From Pseudomonas sp. Q11 (lineage in GTDB: Bacteria; Pseudomonadota; Gammaproteobacteria; Pseudomonadales; Pseudomonadaceae): a stretch of DNA of 64,000 nt. Both the position numbers and the translations under genes were made by a program. Location: the NCBI RefSeq assembly GCF_024494355.1, contig NZ_JAKNQY010000007.1, positions 184,433-248,432 on the forward strand, written 5' to 3'. Shown one piece after another: positions 1 through 9,305 of the stretch (position 1 is its first letter; every line of letters starts with the position of its first letter). The notes beneath the pieces are model-generated. The model had not been told where the DNA came from. It saw only the letters and a list, made by a program, of their open reading frames with translations, and ran no database searches.

Positions 1-57
1 ACGCTAGGGGAGATGCCGGATGATATCGCCCTGTTAGTGTTGAGCAGGAATCTTTGA
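1..57 (+). CDS. rssB: C-terminal end of RssB-like response regulator / PP2C phosphatase (partial)
   Basis: The frame beginning at base 1 reads TLGEMPDDIALLVLSRNL and then stops at TGA 55-57. The DDIALLVL string is the usual last strand of PP2C/SpoIIE-type serine phosphatase domains, where the aspartates bind metal. In Pseudomonas the gene just before rssC and tal is rssB, a receiver domain fused to a PP2C phosphatase acting on RssC to control RpoS. The stop overlaps the next start (TGATG), implying translational coupling. Only 18 residues are visible, so the name rests on gene order. Confidence 0.6.
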   Translation, partial: TLGEMPDDIALLVLSRNL

Positions 58-539
58 TGAGTACCGGTAGAATCCAGTTCGCCGAGCAGGACGGCACCTT
101 TGTCCTGAAGTTTGTCGGTGAAGTGCGCCTGACCCTCTGTTCGGCGCTGGATGCGACTATTGAGCGGATCTTCACCGCGTTGAACTTCAACGCGATCGTG
201 ATCGACCTGACCGAAACCCGCAGCATCGACAGCACCACCTTGGGCCTGCTGGCCAAGCTGTCGATCCTGTCGCGGCAAAAGGTCGGCCTGCTGCCGACCG
301 TCGTCACCACCCACAACGACATCACCCGTCTGCTGCAATCCATGGGCTTCGACCAGGTGTTCAATATCGTGGGCGATCCCGTGCCATGTCCTGAGTGCCT
401 GGACGATCTACCTGATCAGGATCAGTCGGAAGAGGAAGTGCGGATCAAGGTGCTCGAAGCCCACAAGATCCTTATGGGGCTGAACGATTCCAATCGTGAA
501 GCGTTTCATGACCTGGTGAGTGCGCTGGAGCGGCCCTGA
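57..539 (+). CDS. rssC: STAS-domain anti-sigma factor antagonist (RssC-like)
   Basis: This 160-aa protein has an N-terminal STAS domain. The conserved stretch IVIDLTETRSIDSTTLGLL (about residues 48-66) carries the serine normally phosphorylated in anti-sigma antagonists. The C-terminal ~50 residues are acidic and then helical (EEEVRIKVLEAHK). In Pseudomonas, RssC is thought to be dephosphorylated by RssB and so to affect RpoS levels. The ATG at 57 is preferred over the TTG at 54 because it overlaps the rssB stop and follows an AGCAGGA ribosome site. The gene is cotranscribed with rssB and convergent with tal, as in other pseudomonads. Confidence 0.8.
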   Translation: MSTGRIQFAEQDGTFVLKFVGEVRLTLCSALDATIERIFTALNFNAIVIDLTETRSIDSTTLGLLAKLSILSRQKVGLLPTVVTTHNDITRLLQSMGFDQVFNIVGDPVPCPECLDDLPDQDQSEEEVRIKVLEAHKILMGLNDSNREAFHDLVSALERP

Positions 540-571
540 ATCATAGGTTTTGCGTAGGCTGAGTGGGCCTC

Positions 572-664
572 ATCGCGAGCAGGATCGCTCCCACAAGGTC
601 TTGCATCAAACCCAATCTCCGAATCGCCCAAAATCCCCCTGTGGGAGCGAGCCTGCTCGCGATT
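572..664. repeat. REP pair (Pseudomonas GCGAGC...GCTCCCAC type)
   Basis: A copy at 572-594 (TCGCGAGCAGGATCGCTCCCAC) is followed, inverted, by one at 641-664 (GTGGGAGCGAGCCTGCTCGC). Together they form a REP doublet in the intergenic space between the convergent rssC and tal genes. The same unit recurs at 57573-57647 and as a single copy at 46136-46160. Confidence 0.85.
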
Positions 665-698
665 ACGTCCGGCCAGCCGCCACTTTCCCAAGCCTATA

Positions 699-735
699 AA
701 AAAGGGCGAACCCAGTAAGGTTCGCCCTTTTTCTT
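699..735 (-). terminator. Rho-independent terminator of tal
   Basis: A perfect 12-bp stem, AAAGGGCGAACC (701-712) with GGTTCGCCCTTT (719-730), has a 6-nt loop. It is flanked by A-runs on the left and T-runs on the right, so it could act in both directions, ending tal and possibly rssC. Confidence 0.85.
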
Positions 736-749
736 ACTTTGGAATCACC

Positions 750-1676
750 TCAAAGCTTGGCTTGCAGCAACGCCTCCAGCTTCTCCTGGTCCCGCGCGAA
801 CTGACGAATGCCTTCAGCCAGTTTCTCGGTCGCCATGGCGTCCTCGTTGGACAACCAGCGGAACTGCGCTTCATTGAGACTCAAGCGCGCTTCGCCGGCT
901 TGGCCGGGCGCCAGTTTACGTTCCAGCTTGCCCTCGTCGGCGGCCAGCTTCTCCAGCAGATCCGGGCTGACCGTCAAACGGTCGCAGCCGGCCAATTGCT
1001 CAATCTGGTTGAGGTTGCGGAAGCTTGCGCCCATGACCACGGTTTTGTAGTCGTTGGCTTTGTAGTAGTTGTAGATACGCGTCACCGACTGCACGCCCGG
1101 ATCATCGGCACCGGTGTAGTCGTTGCCATTGGCCTTCTTGTACCAGTCGTAGATACGGCCGACGAAGGGCGAAATCAGGAAGACGCCGGCATCGGCACAG
1201 GCCGCAGCCTGGGCGAAAGAGAACAGCAGCGTCAGGTTGCACTGGATGCCTTCACGCTCCAACTGCTCGGCGGCGCGAATACCTTCCCAGGTGGACGCGA
1301 TCTTGATCAGCACGCGATCACGGCCAATCCCGGCCTTTTCGTACAGGTCGATCAGGCGATGCGCACGTTTCAACATGGCTTCGGTATCGAATGACAGGCG
1401 CGCATCCACTTCGGTGGAAATACGCCCCGGAATCACCTTCAGAATCTCTTGCCCAACCGCCACGGCAAAACGGTCGCTGGCCAGGCCCACATCGCCCTTG
1501 CAGTCCGCCACGCAGGCGTTCAGCAGCTCGGCGTAACCGTGAATGGCCGAGGCCTTGAGCAGCAGGGAAGGGTTGGTGGTGGCATCTACGGGTTTAACCC
1601 GGGCGATGGCTTCGAAGTCGCCGGTATCGGCCACTACGGTAGTGAACTGTTTGAGTTGTTCCAGCTTGGAAGTCAT
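750..1676 (-). CDS. tal: Transaldolase
   Basis: This 308-aa class I transaldolase of the non-oxidative pentose phosphate pathway moves a dihydroxyacetone unit from sedoheptulose-7-P to glyceraldehyde-3-P in the cytosol. Visible motifs are [13 protein letters not shown] near residue 32, the Schiff-base lysine in [12 protein letters not shown] (around 130), and [11 protein letters not shown] with [10 protein letters not shown]. The reading frame stays open upstream to 1841. The ATG at 1676 gives the normal family N-terminus ([11 protein letters not shown]) and length, so the upstream extension is rejected. A strong terminator follows. It is the usual neighbour of dusA and rssC in Pseudomonas. 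Confidence 0.97.
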   Translation of the reverse strand: MTSKLEQLKQFTTVVADTGDFEAIARVKPVDATTNPSLLLKASAIHGYAELLNACVADCKGDVGLASDRFAVAVGQEILKVIPGRISTEVDARLSFDTEAMLKRAHRLIDLYEKAGIGRDRVLIKIASTWEGIRAAEQLEREGIQCNLTLLFSFAQAAACADAGVFLISPFVGRIYDWYKKANGNDYTGADDPGVQSVTRIYNYYKANDYKTVVMGASFRNLNQIEQLAGCDRLTVSPDLLEKLAADEGKLERKLAPGQAGEARLSLNEAQFRWLSNEDAMATEKLAEGIRQFARDQEKLEALLQAKL

Positions 1677-1853
1677 GAGCGTGCTCTGTCCTATGGGTCT
1701 GTTGACATTACCCGAGGGCCGGCAGCCACTCAAGGGCGTGAAGAGGGAACGATGGCCCCAGCGGCAACAACCTGAAAACGGCTGTTTGAAAGGCCGGGGC
1801 GGTATCGGTAGATACGATGACAAAACAGCGTGCAGGTTCAAAGCAAGTGACGG

Positions 1854-2854
<1,001 letters not shown>

Positions 2855-2864
<10 letters not shown>

Positions 2865-2960
2865 TTTGCTCTACGTGTTCTAGGCCGATTTCAGGGGGTA
2901 AATAGGCGTTTTATGAAGTCGGTTGGTACAATGTACCAATCACTTTTTCAATTGTACCAG
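2855..2960. promoter_or_regulatory. Candidate integrase/excisionase arm sites and int regulatory region
   Basis: Four copies of a GGTACA/TGTACC half-site occur between attL and int: 2855-2862, the two halves of the perfect palindrome TTGGTACAATGTACCAA at 2923-2939, and 2954-2960. The same GGTAC element occurs twice near attR (36914-36932). Arm-type integrase sites or a repressor operator are both possible. Confidence 0.5.
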
Positions 2961-2966
2961 TTGACT

Positions 2967-4091
2967 ATGGCCACGATCAGAGCACGGAAACGCACCGACG
3001 GCAGCACCAGTTACACGGCACAGATACGCCTGTTTCGCGATGGGGCGCAAGTTTACCAAGAGAGTCAGACCTTCGCCCGAAAACAGGCCGCACAGGCTTG
3101 GGTGCGTAAAAGAGAAACCGAACTGGACGAACCAGGTGCGATCGAGCGGGCGAACCGACCTGGCGCGACGATCAAGGAAATGATCGATCGCTACTTAACC
3201 GAAATGACCAAGGCGCGCCCTCTCGGGAAAACGAAGCTCGGCACGTTGAAGGCGATCAGCGAGTCCTACCTGGGAAAGTTGAACGACAGAGATATAAGCA
3301 GTCAGCACCTGGTCGAGTATGCGTTATGGCGCATGGGCAAGCAGGGTGGGGGCGTTCAGCCTCAGACCGCCGGCAACGATCTCGCACACTTGGGCGCGGT
3401 TCTCTCGATCGCTCGCCCGGCTTGGGGTTATGAGGTGGATCCGCATGCAATGGTGGACGCCCGCCGAGTATTAAAAAAGCTCGGTTACAACATGAAAAGC
3501 CGCGAGCGTGATCGCCGGCCAACCCTGGACGAACTCGACAAACTGCTTACGCACTTCCGTAGTATCCAAGCCCGTCGTCCAACGTCTATCAACATGCTTA
3601 AGCTGACTGGCTTCGCGTTGTTTTCTACGCGTAGGCAAGAAGAGATTACTCGGATCCTGTGGGATGACTTGGACGAAGCTGGCCAGCGGGTGCTAGTTCG
3701 TGACATGAAGAATCCAGGCCAGAAGATCGGCAACGACGTCTGGTGTCATTTGCCGCCAGAAGCATGGGCGATACTTCAGACCATGCCTAAAGTGTTGCCT
3801 GAGATTTTTCCTTACAGCGCTGAGTCGGTGTCGACGTCCTGGACAAGGGCCTGCAAAATCCTGGGCATCGAAGATCTGCACTTTCACGATCTGCGCCACG
3901 AAGGCGTCAGTCGTCTTTTTGAAATGGATTGGGATATTCCGCGAGTAGCGAGCGTGTCGGGACATCGAGACTGGAACTCAATGCGCCGTTATACCCACTT
4001 GCGCGGGCGGGGGGATGTTTATGCAACTTGGGAGTGGTTCGAGTGCATCCTGCAGGCGCCCGTAAAGCTGGGCGCCAAAACGTTAAAGTGA
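2967..4091 (+). CDS. int: Phage tyrosine integrase (dusA-type)
   Basis: This 374-aa site-specific recombinase has an N-terminal arm-binding domain starting MATIRARKR, a SAM-like core-binding domain, and a C-terminal catalytic domain. Catalytic residues are visible as R222/R223 (FSTRRQEEITR), H307xxR in FHDLRHEG, the SGHRDW histidine, and Tyr342 in MRRYTHL. The ATG at 2967 is chosen over an upstream open stretch from 2856 because MATIRARK is the usual N-terminus and the upstream part runs through the GGTACA repeats. It sits directly beside attL in dusA, as expected for the enzyme that catalysed the insertion. Confidence 0.95.
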   Translation: MATIRARKRTDGSTSYTAQIRLFRDGAQVYQESQTFARKQAAQAWVRKRETELDEPGAIERANRPGATIKEMIDRYLTEMTKARPLGKTKLGTLKAISESYLGKLNDRDISSQHLVEYALWRMGKQGGGVQPQTAGNDLAHLGAVLSIARPAWGYEVDPHAMVDARRVLKKLGYNMKSRERDRRPTLDELDKLLTHFRSIQARRPTSINMLKLTGFALFSTRRQEEITRILWDDLDEAGQRVLVRDMKNPGQKIGNDVWCHLPPEAWAILQTMPKVLPEIFPYSAESVSTSWTRACKILGIEDLHFHDLRHEGVSRLFEMDWDIPRVASVSGHRDWNSMRRYTHLRGRGDVYATWEWFECILQAPVKLGAKTLK

Positions 4092-4092
4092 A

Positions 4093-4368
4093 TTACCTGC
4101 TACGCGGCGCGCTATTCAGTTGGTTACTTTCCTTGACTGCTGCAGCGCGCTGTTCGTCCAGGTAAGCCGACAGATCTGCAATATGAACACCTTTCGCACT
4201 TTTCTGGCTCGGCTCCATGCGAGTAATCGGCAGCTTTATCTGCCCGGCACCCACTTTGCGTTGAAACATATCCGTTGTCAGGTGCGTGAAATAGTCCTGG
4301 CACACTCGATCCAGCGGAATTACCACTTGGCCATTGTATTGAGCCATCAGTACAAACAACGTTTTCAT
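4093..4368 (-). CDS. PrtN-family pyocin activator-like protein
   Basis: This 91-aa small DNA-binding protein resembles P. aeruginosa PrtN across its length: an N-terminal MKTLFVLMAQYNGQVVIPL, a central DYFTHLT, then SQKSAKGVHIADLSAYLDEQR. PrtN activates pyocin genes after DNA damage. Phage-borne versions next to an integrase are common and may regulate excision instead. It is the last gene of the leftward early operon, overlaps its upstream neighbour by 4 bp, and is convergent with int with one intervening base. The family call is firm; the phage role is inference. Confidence 0.8.
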   Translation of the reverse strand: MKTLFVLMAQYNGQVVIPLDRVCQDYFTHLTTDMFQRKVGAGQIKLPITRMEPSQKSAKGVHIADLSAYLDEQRAAAVKESNQLNSAPRSR

Positions 4369-4661
4369 AGTGTGATTCCTTCGAGTGAGTGAGGCCGATC
4401 AATTGGGATTAGATTGGCTGTTGAGTTGCCAGCCAATAGTTGAGCAACAACAGCGAACTCTGCCGCGTCGATGTCGCCCAACTCCTTGGCGAAAGTGGTA
4501 AGGCATTCAAGACGGATCCGCGCTACCTCGGTTTTCCGTACCCGATAATCGAACAGTGCTGTACCTACGATTCTGATAGCCATCAGATGCCGAGCGTGGG
4601 GGTCACTATTGTTGAGTGTGTTAGCCTTTGAATCACTGCCGCTTTGGTGCTGTACTTCCAT
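4365..4661 (-). CDS. Hypothetical early phage protein
   Basis: About 98 aa from ATG 4661 (MEVQHQSGSDSKAN...), with a helical, charged centre (FDYRVRKTEVARIRLECL) and no recognised domain. The frame is open upstream to 4712 but those codons (MSRSCTSPTSTTT) look non-coding. It overlaps the PrtN-like gene by 4 bp, so it is translated in the same leftward operon. Function unknown. Confidence 0.6.
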   Translation of the reverse strand: MEVQHQSGSDSKANTLNNSDPHARHLMAIRIVGTALFDYRVRKTEVARIRLECLTTFAKELGDIDAAEFAVVAQLLAGNSTANLIPIDRPHSLEGITL

Positions 4662-4727
4662 GGTGTTGCCCTCGGTGGTGGTTGATGTCGGGGAGGTGCA
4701 ACTCCTCGACATCGCTTCTTTTTTCCG

Positions 4728-5021
4728 TCAGTCCTGGCGGGCCAGGTGAATGATCAGGTCGGCGTACTTCGGATCTTCCTCAGTGCAGGACTGCCATTCG
4801 AGTACGCTCAATATCTGCTGTGGGCTGCACGCGTCCGCCAGGATTTCGCGTTGGCCACCTGCGGCACGAACCTCAAGAATCTGCAGCAGTCCGTCCTCCC
4901 CATAAGCACCGGCCTGAATGACCGGCTGGCTTTCGCCGATCCCTTCCAGCCGGTTCTGAATCTCCTGCAGCTTGCTTGTTTTGCCGTCGCCGGCATTGCC
5001 CATAAAGACTTGGATTTGCAT
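4728..5021 (-). CDS. Small protein with P-loop-like motif
   Basis: 97 aa. It begins MQIQVFMGNAGDGKTSKL, where GNAGDGKT at residues 8-15 fits the Walker A pattern GxxxxGK[ST]. No Walker B is obvious and the protein is far shorter than a normal P-loop NTPase. A good ribosome site (AAGGAGGC) lies just upstream on the minus strand. It directly follows the primase-helicase gene by 16 bp and probably belongs to the replication operon. Nucleotide binding is inferred from the motif only. Confidence 0.6.
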   Translation of the reverse strand: MQIQVFMGNAGDGKTSKLQEIQNRLEGIGESQPVIQAGAYGEDGLLQILEVRAAGGQREILADACSPQQILSVLEWQSCTEEDPKYADLIIHLARQD

Positions 5022-5037
5022 CGGTGTAGCCTCCTTT

Positions 5038-7833
5038 TCACGCTTTGAAGATCCAACACTTGACTGTGGTAGGGCGACCCGGTGCCAAGGGTGTCCTGCT
5101 GTTCATGGCTGCGCGGACTGCGCTATGTACGGCCTTGTTTGCTTCCAGAAACTTGTGCGAACGGGACTCTTTCAGTAGGTCACGCAGGGTGGCCACGTCC
5201 GCCAGTTTCTGTTTGTGTTCGGCGGCTCGTTCGCTGAACTCGTTGAGGTTTATCGCGATGACGCTTGGATCGCTGCTGTGATCGACCAAGGGGTCATCGT
5301 TGAGCGATTCGAGGTAGTCGTAGACTTCCCAGAATTCGGCAACGGCTGGGTGGTCGGAGCTGATCGAGGCCTGGCGCTCGATCGCCATGCGTACGATCTG
5401 GCGCTGGGTTGCTGCAACTTGTGGTTCATCCAGTTTCAGGATGAGGCGCAGTGCATCGAGCAGCGAAAGCAGTTGCGCGTGGTTCTTGCTGATCCGCTCT
5501 ACACGGATGTATCCGCGCAGGTCGGAGCCGCAACCGCGACAGTTGCCTTGTTCGCTGGGGTACTCGGTGCCGCAGTCGAAGCAGTGGGTGTGCAGCCGGC
5601 GCAGCTTGGCTTCGTGTTCGGGCATGCGCTGAGCGAAAAGCTCGAGGATGGCCGACTCTTTACTGACGGCCCGAATCAGGAAGTGGCTGAGTGTGCCGCC
5701 GTCCAGGGCGTTCAGCTTGTCGGCCGCAGCGCGGCTTTGCGGCGTCACTGTCGGCCGGACGAAGTGCAGCTTCACGATTCGCGTCATGATCGCTTCATGG
5801 GCTACCACCGCCGCGTTTTGGCTAATGGCGATGGTGCCGCGAAACGGTGGCTCGTAGGTTTCGTTGCCGGCAGTCTTCACCCCTTTGGTGGCCAGTGTGC
5901 CGCCGCCGTAGAAGTCTTTGAGCTCGTCCCATTCGAACGTCTTGGCGTGCGAGCGATCATCGCCATGACGGTCAGCTTCCAGAAACACAACGGGCATTCC
6001 GGAGACTTGCCCCATCAATCGCGAACGACCGGCTTTCGTTGATTTCATTGGATCGAAGCCTTCGTAACCCTCGCGGCCGAGCAGTTTCCACAGCAGGTTG
6101 AGCAGGGTGGTTTTGCCGGCGCCTGCCTCGCCAGTGACTTCCAGAAACGGGAATGATTGATAGCGTGCCCGGATCTGCTCGCAGAACAGCGAACCGAAGA
6201 AGAACACCAGTGCGACCAGGCCTTGAGCGCCGAAGCATGTCCACAGCAGCTGCAGCCACTGCTCGTTGAAGTCCTTCCCGTCACGCTGCAATTTGATCGG
6301 AACGCCTTTCTGCAGCGATTTCAGCCGCAATTTCCCGAACTCAAAATAGTCTTCGCTGTTGATCTTGTAGGTCGTGCCATCCTTGATGGCGAGATCCCCA
6401 AAAACATAACAGCCGTATTCCTTGCTGTAGCCCACGTAGTCAATCGTTGACACGGTTTTGATGCCGAACAGTTGATCCTTCATCAGCTTGTCCAACTGCT
6501 GGCCGCTTCCGGTGTACATGGCACCGGCAGCCATCCCGAGCAGGCGTTTTTTGAATTCGCTGGCGGCTGATAGCTGACCGCTGGTGAAGGTGTTCTTCAC
6601 GCTTTCTGAGTCGTGAGGGAAGTCCACACGCACGTAGTACCAGGATTCGTCGGTGACTTCGTTGCGTTGAAAATACAGAGCCTGCGGGTAGCAGTTGGCA
6701 ATCTCGACGACGCTCCCGGACTGCTGAAGGGCTTTCTCGCGCTGTTGCGACTGGTTGAGCAACTGATCGTCGTGGCTCTCGCTGTCCTCGATGTCCTGCA
6801 TCGCCCGGTTGAATTTCTCCATGTCCAACTTGAACCAGTAGAGGCGGTTACCGAAACCGAGGTGGAATTCCCCGCGCTTATTCCAGTCGTACATGAGCAA
6901 CGCTTTCTCGGCCGCGCTCTCGGCCAGCAGCAGGGCGCCCTGGTGGCGTGCCTGTTTCAGGTCAGCGGCAATCTGATCAGCTCGCTCGGTTTCGTCATCG
7001 ATGAAGCCCCAGCGTTGATGCAGGTCGTTCCAGTCGGTCTTTCGGCCGTCACGGAGCGGAATCTGTGCAGCCTCACAGACGAACCCCAGCGCTCGCGCCT
7101 GCTTTGCCCAGCGTTTGGTGTAGGCGTGTGCACCTGGTTCGTTGTCCAGAGCCCACACCAGCTTCGGTACCTTTCCTTCGCGGTTTCGAGCAAGCGCCCG
7201 CAATGATTCCTCCGGGAACGCGTTCGAAGACATGGCCGACACTGCTACGATGTCGTTGTGCACTAAGGCGATCGCATCGAAGATACCTTCCACAATCCAG
7301 ATTTCTTTGGCTTCCAGCAGATCCACGCATGGCGGGCACCACCAGACGCCGCGGTAGCTGTCCTTCGATTTGAAACGCGCTTTCATCTTTCCAAAGCGGT
7401 GTGGGCGGTCGATCAACCTTTCCCACCAGCCGCCTTTCTCCAGGGCAAAGCGAATGGTGGCGCTGCCGGCGTTGTGTTCGGCCGAGTAATAGCTTTCCTG
7501 GGTGAACCATCCCTGGATCAGCTCTAAGCGAAAACCTCGGGCAAATTCCAGATAGGCGCGGGCGGTCGCGTTGGGGTGTTGATCAGTAGCTGGCGCACGT
7601 TTGCTCCAGTCTTCAAACAGGTCGTCGTATAGCTCCTTCACATGCATCGTGTGGGCGCATTTTTCAGGTCTGCCGCAGATCACTAACCACGGAGCATCAA
7701 AACGGGTGTACAGCGTATTCTGCCGGCACTTCGGGCAAGTCCCTCCACGCATGTAGTCTGTGTTTGTCCTGTGCTTGAGGCCGTAATCGAATTTCAAGCG
7801 TTCGATCACGTCGCTACGCAGTTGCTCTTTCAT
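5038..7833 (-). CDS. Phage primase-helicase (zinc finger, TOPRIM, AAA helicase)
   Basis: This 931-aa replication protein has an N-terminal zinc-binding motif CPKCRQN...CGRPEKC (about 34-60), a TOPRIM-like core with IVEGIFDAIALV and later ALDNEPGAH, and a C-terminal helicase domain. The helicase Walker A is TGEAGAGKTT, followed by PVVFLEADRHGDD. A second zinc ribbon, CFDCGTEYP...CRGCG, lies near residue 770. The layout indicates combined primer synthesis and DNA unwinding for phage replication, in place of the P2-type gpA rolling-circle initiator. It is the largest gene of the leftward early operon. Confidence 0.85.
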   Translation of the reverse strand: MKEQLRSDVIERLKFDYGLKHRTNTDYMRGGTCPKCRQNTLYTRFDAPWLVICGRPEKCAHTMHVKELYDDLFEDWSKRAPATDQHPNATARAYLEFARGFRLELIQGWFTQESYYSAEHNAGSATIRFALEKGGWWERLIDRPHRFGKMKARFKSKDSYRGVWWCPPCVDLLEAKEIWIVEGIFDAIALVHNDIVAVSAMSSNAFPEESLRALARNREGKVPKLVWALDNEPGAHAYTKRWAKQARALGFVCEAAQIPLRDGRKTDWNDLHQRWGFIDDETERADQIAADLKQARHQGALLLAESAAEKALLMYDWNKRGEFHLGFGNRLYWFKLDMEKFNRAMQDIEDSESHDDQLLNQSQQREKALQQSGSVVEIANCYPQALYFQRNEVTDESWYYVRVDFPHDSESVKNTFTSGQLSAASEFKKRLLGMAAGAMYTGSGQQLDKLMKDQLFGIKTVSTIDYVGYSKEYGCYVFGDLAIKDGTTYKINSEDYFEFGKLRLKSLQKGVPIKLQRDGKDFNEQWLQLLWTCFGAQGLVALVFFFGSLFCEQIRARYQSFPFLEVTGEAGAGKTTLLNLLWKLLGREGYEGFDPMKSTKAGRSRLMGQVSGMPVVFLEADRHGDDRSHAKTFEWDELKDFYGGGTLATKGVKTAGNETYEPPFRGTIAISQNAAVVAHEAIMTRIVKLHFVRPTVTPQSRAAADKLNALDGGTLSHFLIRAVSKESAILELFAQRMPEHEAKLRRLHTHCFDCGTEYPSEQGNCRGCGSDLRGYIRVERISKNHAQLLSLLDALRLILKLDEPQVAATQRQIVRMAIERQASISSDHPAVAEFWEVYDYLESLNDDPLVDHSSDPSVIAINLNEFSERAAEHKQKLADVATLRDLLKESRSHKFLEANKAVHSAVRAAMNSRTPLAPGRPTTVKCWIFKA

Positions 7834-7835
7834 GG

Positions 7836-8069
7836 TTACTTCACTTTCTTAAGGCAGAGGGAGAGGGCGCCGATCAGGTGCTTCTGGGCGGCCATCACAG
7901 GGCAGTTAGCGAGGATCGATCCGTGACGCAGGCCTTCGGGGATAAAGCGATATTGGTCTGCGTACCAAAGGTCATTGAGGCTGAGACGGTACTGTTCACG
8001 CAGGTTGGCCAAGAGCGCTTCGGCCTGCGCTGGCAGCAGTTTTGCGTTGATGTTCAGGGCGTTTTCCAT
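7836..8069 (-). CDS. Hypothetical early phage protein
   Basis: 77 aa from ATG 8069 (MENALNINAKLLPAQAEALLANLREQYR...); a TTG two codons upstream is an alternative start. It is largely helical with a C-terminal basic tail (CLKKVK) and no known domain. It ends 2 bp before the primase-helicase start, so the two are likely coupled. Function unknown. Confidence 0.6.
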   Translation of the reverse strand: MENALNINAKLLPAQAEALLANLREQYRLSLNDLWYADQYRFIPEGLRHGSILANCPVMAAQKHLIGALSLCLKKVK

Positions 8070-8143
8070 CGTCAAACCTCAATTTCGGGCGCAGCTCACC
8101 CAAACCCACGGCTATGGGGGATCGGGAATTCGTTGGTTGGGTG

Positions 8144-8509
8144 TTAAGGAGTGGTGACGCGGAAACGCCCGTTGTCCGGCGCGTTCAGAATGCGTTCATA
8201 GATCAGGCTGACGGGGACGGCCCAAACCTCACCGGTGCCTGTGTCGGTGATAACGGTATGTGTCGGCGTGCTGGTCATTACGTCGAGGCGCTGCCGATCG
8301 CTTGCGGCAGATAAATCGCTGTAGGCCAGGTGAACCATTTTTTCAGCTGTCGGAGTCAGTACGTCGAAGTCGGACACCAAATGTTGAACGGCGCGTTTGA
8401 CCAATTGCTGATCGTCGCTCAAATGTTCGCACTGGTGCCGTTCGAGGAACAGCGACGCCGCGGCTTTGAGCATGTCCTGATATTCCTGTGCTGCAGTTCG
8501 ATTGTTCAT
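8144..8509 (-). CDS. Hypothetical early phage protein
   Basis: 121 aa, MNNRTAAQEYQDMLKAAASLFLERH at the N-terminus and TDTGTGEVWAVPVSLIYERIL near the C-terminus. It overlaps the upstream CII-like gene by 4 bp (ATGA), showing operon membership. No recognised domain or motif. Confidence 0.6.
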   Translation of the reverse strand: MNNRTAAQEYQDMLKAAASLFLERHQCEHLSDDQQLVKRAVQHLVSDFDVLTPTAEKMVHLAYSDLSAASDRQRLDVMTSTPTHTVITDTGTGEVWAVPVSLIYERILNAPDNGRFRVTTP

Positions 8510-8979
8510 TGGGCTTTCCCCGCACGGTATAGAGCGATGGCTGCAAGCACTTCGGCGTGTCGTGCAGCAACATGGAGGTTGTGGGCGTCCAGGATCAGCT
8601 CGGCTTCTTCTTCGCTGATCGAACCGTCTTCAAGCGCCTTGGCGATCGCCTGGTCAACACAACCGCGCTTTGCTGCTACCTGCACCGACCGAGCGTAAAG
8701 CTCGACGTTGTCCAAGGTTTCAGGATCAGCAACCGGCACAAACAGCCCGCCATACATCGACGCGACATAGTTGGGGAAATGGTGTGTGCCGCAATCTTGC
8801 TCCAGCATGAAAACTTGCGCGTCACTGAGAGGACTACAGCCGGCGTTTTCGTAGGCATGGTTGTCGAACTTTTTAAGCTTCAGTCCCAAGCGTGCAGCAG
8901 CGGCTTCACGTCCTCCGGTATAGCTGCGAATGATCTCGCTCATGACTTCTTTGCGGGTGTCTAGGATCGGGCTTTTCAT
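8506..8979 (-). CDS. Phage CII / YmfL-type regulatory protein
   Basis: 157 aa. The N-terminal half (SEIIRSYTGGREAAAARLGLKLKKFDNHAYE...LSDAQVFMLEQ) resembles the phage regulatory CII/YmfL family: a helix-turn-helix-like segment followed by a conserved C-terminal helical part (EEAELILDAHNLHVAARHAEVLAAIAL). Such proteins tune early transcription and the lysis-lysogeny choice. It lies directly after the Cro-like gene, the usual place. No DNA target can be seen. Confidence 0.7.
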   Translation of the reverse strand: MKSPILDTRKEVMSEIIRSYTGGREAAAARLGLKLKKFDNHAYENAGCSPLSDAQVFMLEQDCGTHHFPNYVASMYGGLFVPVADPETLDNVELYARSVQVAAKRGCVDQAIAKALEDGSISEEEAELILDAHNLHVAARHAEVLAAIALYRAGKAQ

Positions 8980-9008
8980 CTTCTACTTTTCCCTGTTGAG
9001 CGCCGCTA

Positions 9009-9221
9009 TTACTGTTCAATCACACCGTCTTTGATGCCGAGTAACACTGCGGCTCGGTGTGCCTCCCCACGGCGACACTGGCTTTGGCCACTCAGCACCG
9101 CGTATACGGTGCTGGGACTCAATTCATGTAGAAGTGCAAAGTCTTTCGCGGATTGCCCGCGCTTCTCTAAAGCTTTCCGCGCTTTCTGGCGGGCTTGCTC
9201 GCTGATACTCATCTTCGGCAT
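9009..9221 (-). CDS. Cro-like HTH regulator
   Basis: About 70 aa from ATG 9221 (MPKMSISEQARQKARKALEKRGQ). A helix-turn-helix is visible in SAKDFALLHELSPSTVYAVLSGQS, followed by a short C-terminus ending in GIKDGVIEQ. It is divergent from the CI-like repressor with 84 bp between the two starts, an arrangement typical of cro/cI. It probably represses the lysogeny promoter and is the first gene of the leftward early operon. The frame is open far upstream, but that would run through the operator and antisense to the repressor. Confidence 0.75.
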   Translation of the reverse strand: MPKMSISEQARQKARKALEKRGQSAKDFALLHELSPSTVYAVLSGQSQCRRGEAHRAAVLLGIKDGVIEQ

Positions 9222-9254
9222 AGTGCAAATCCATGCAATTTCATGTGGTGTGAA

Positions 9255-9279
9255 ATGCAGAATGGTGCATCTTGATGCA
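9255..9279. promoter_or_regulatory. Operator repeats between cI-like and cro-like genes
   Basis: Two overlapping dyads share the half-site TGCAT: an imperfect one at 9255-9270 (ATGCAGAATGGTGCAT) and a perfect one at 9266-9279 (TGCATCTTGATGCA). Further ATGCAA (9233-9238) and TTGCATC (9306-9312) half-sites flank them. The location in the 84-bp divergent gap makes this the likely repressor/Cro operator. Confidence 0.6.
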
Positions 9280-9305
9280 TTTGTAAATATTTGGGATGAA
9301 TAATT

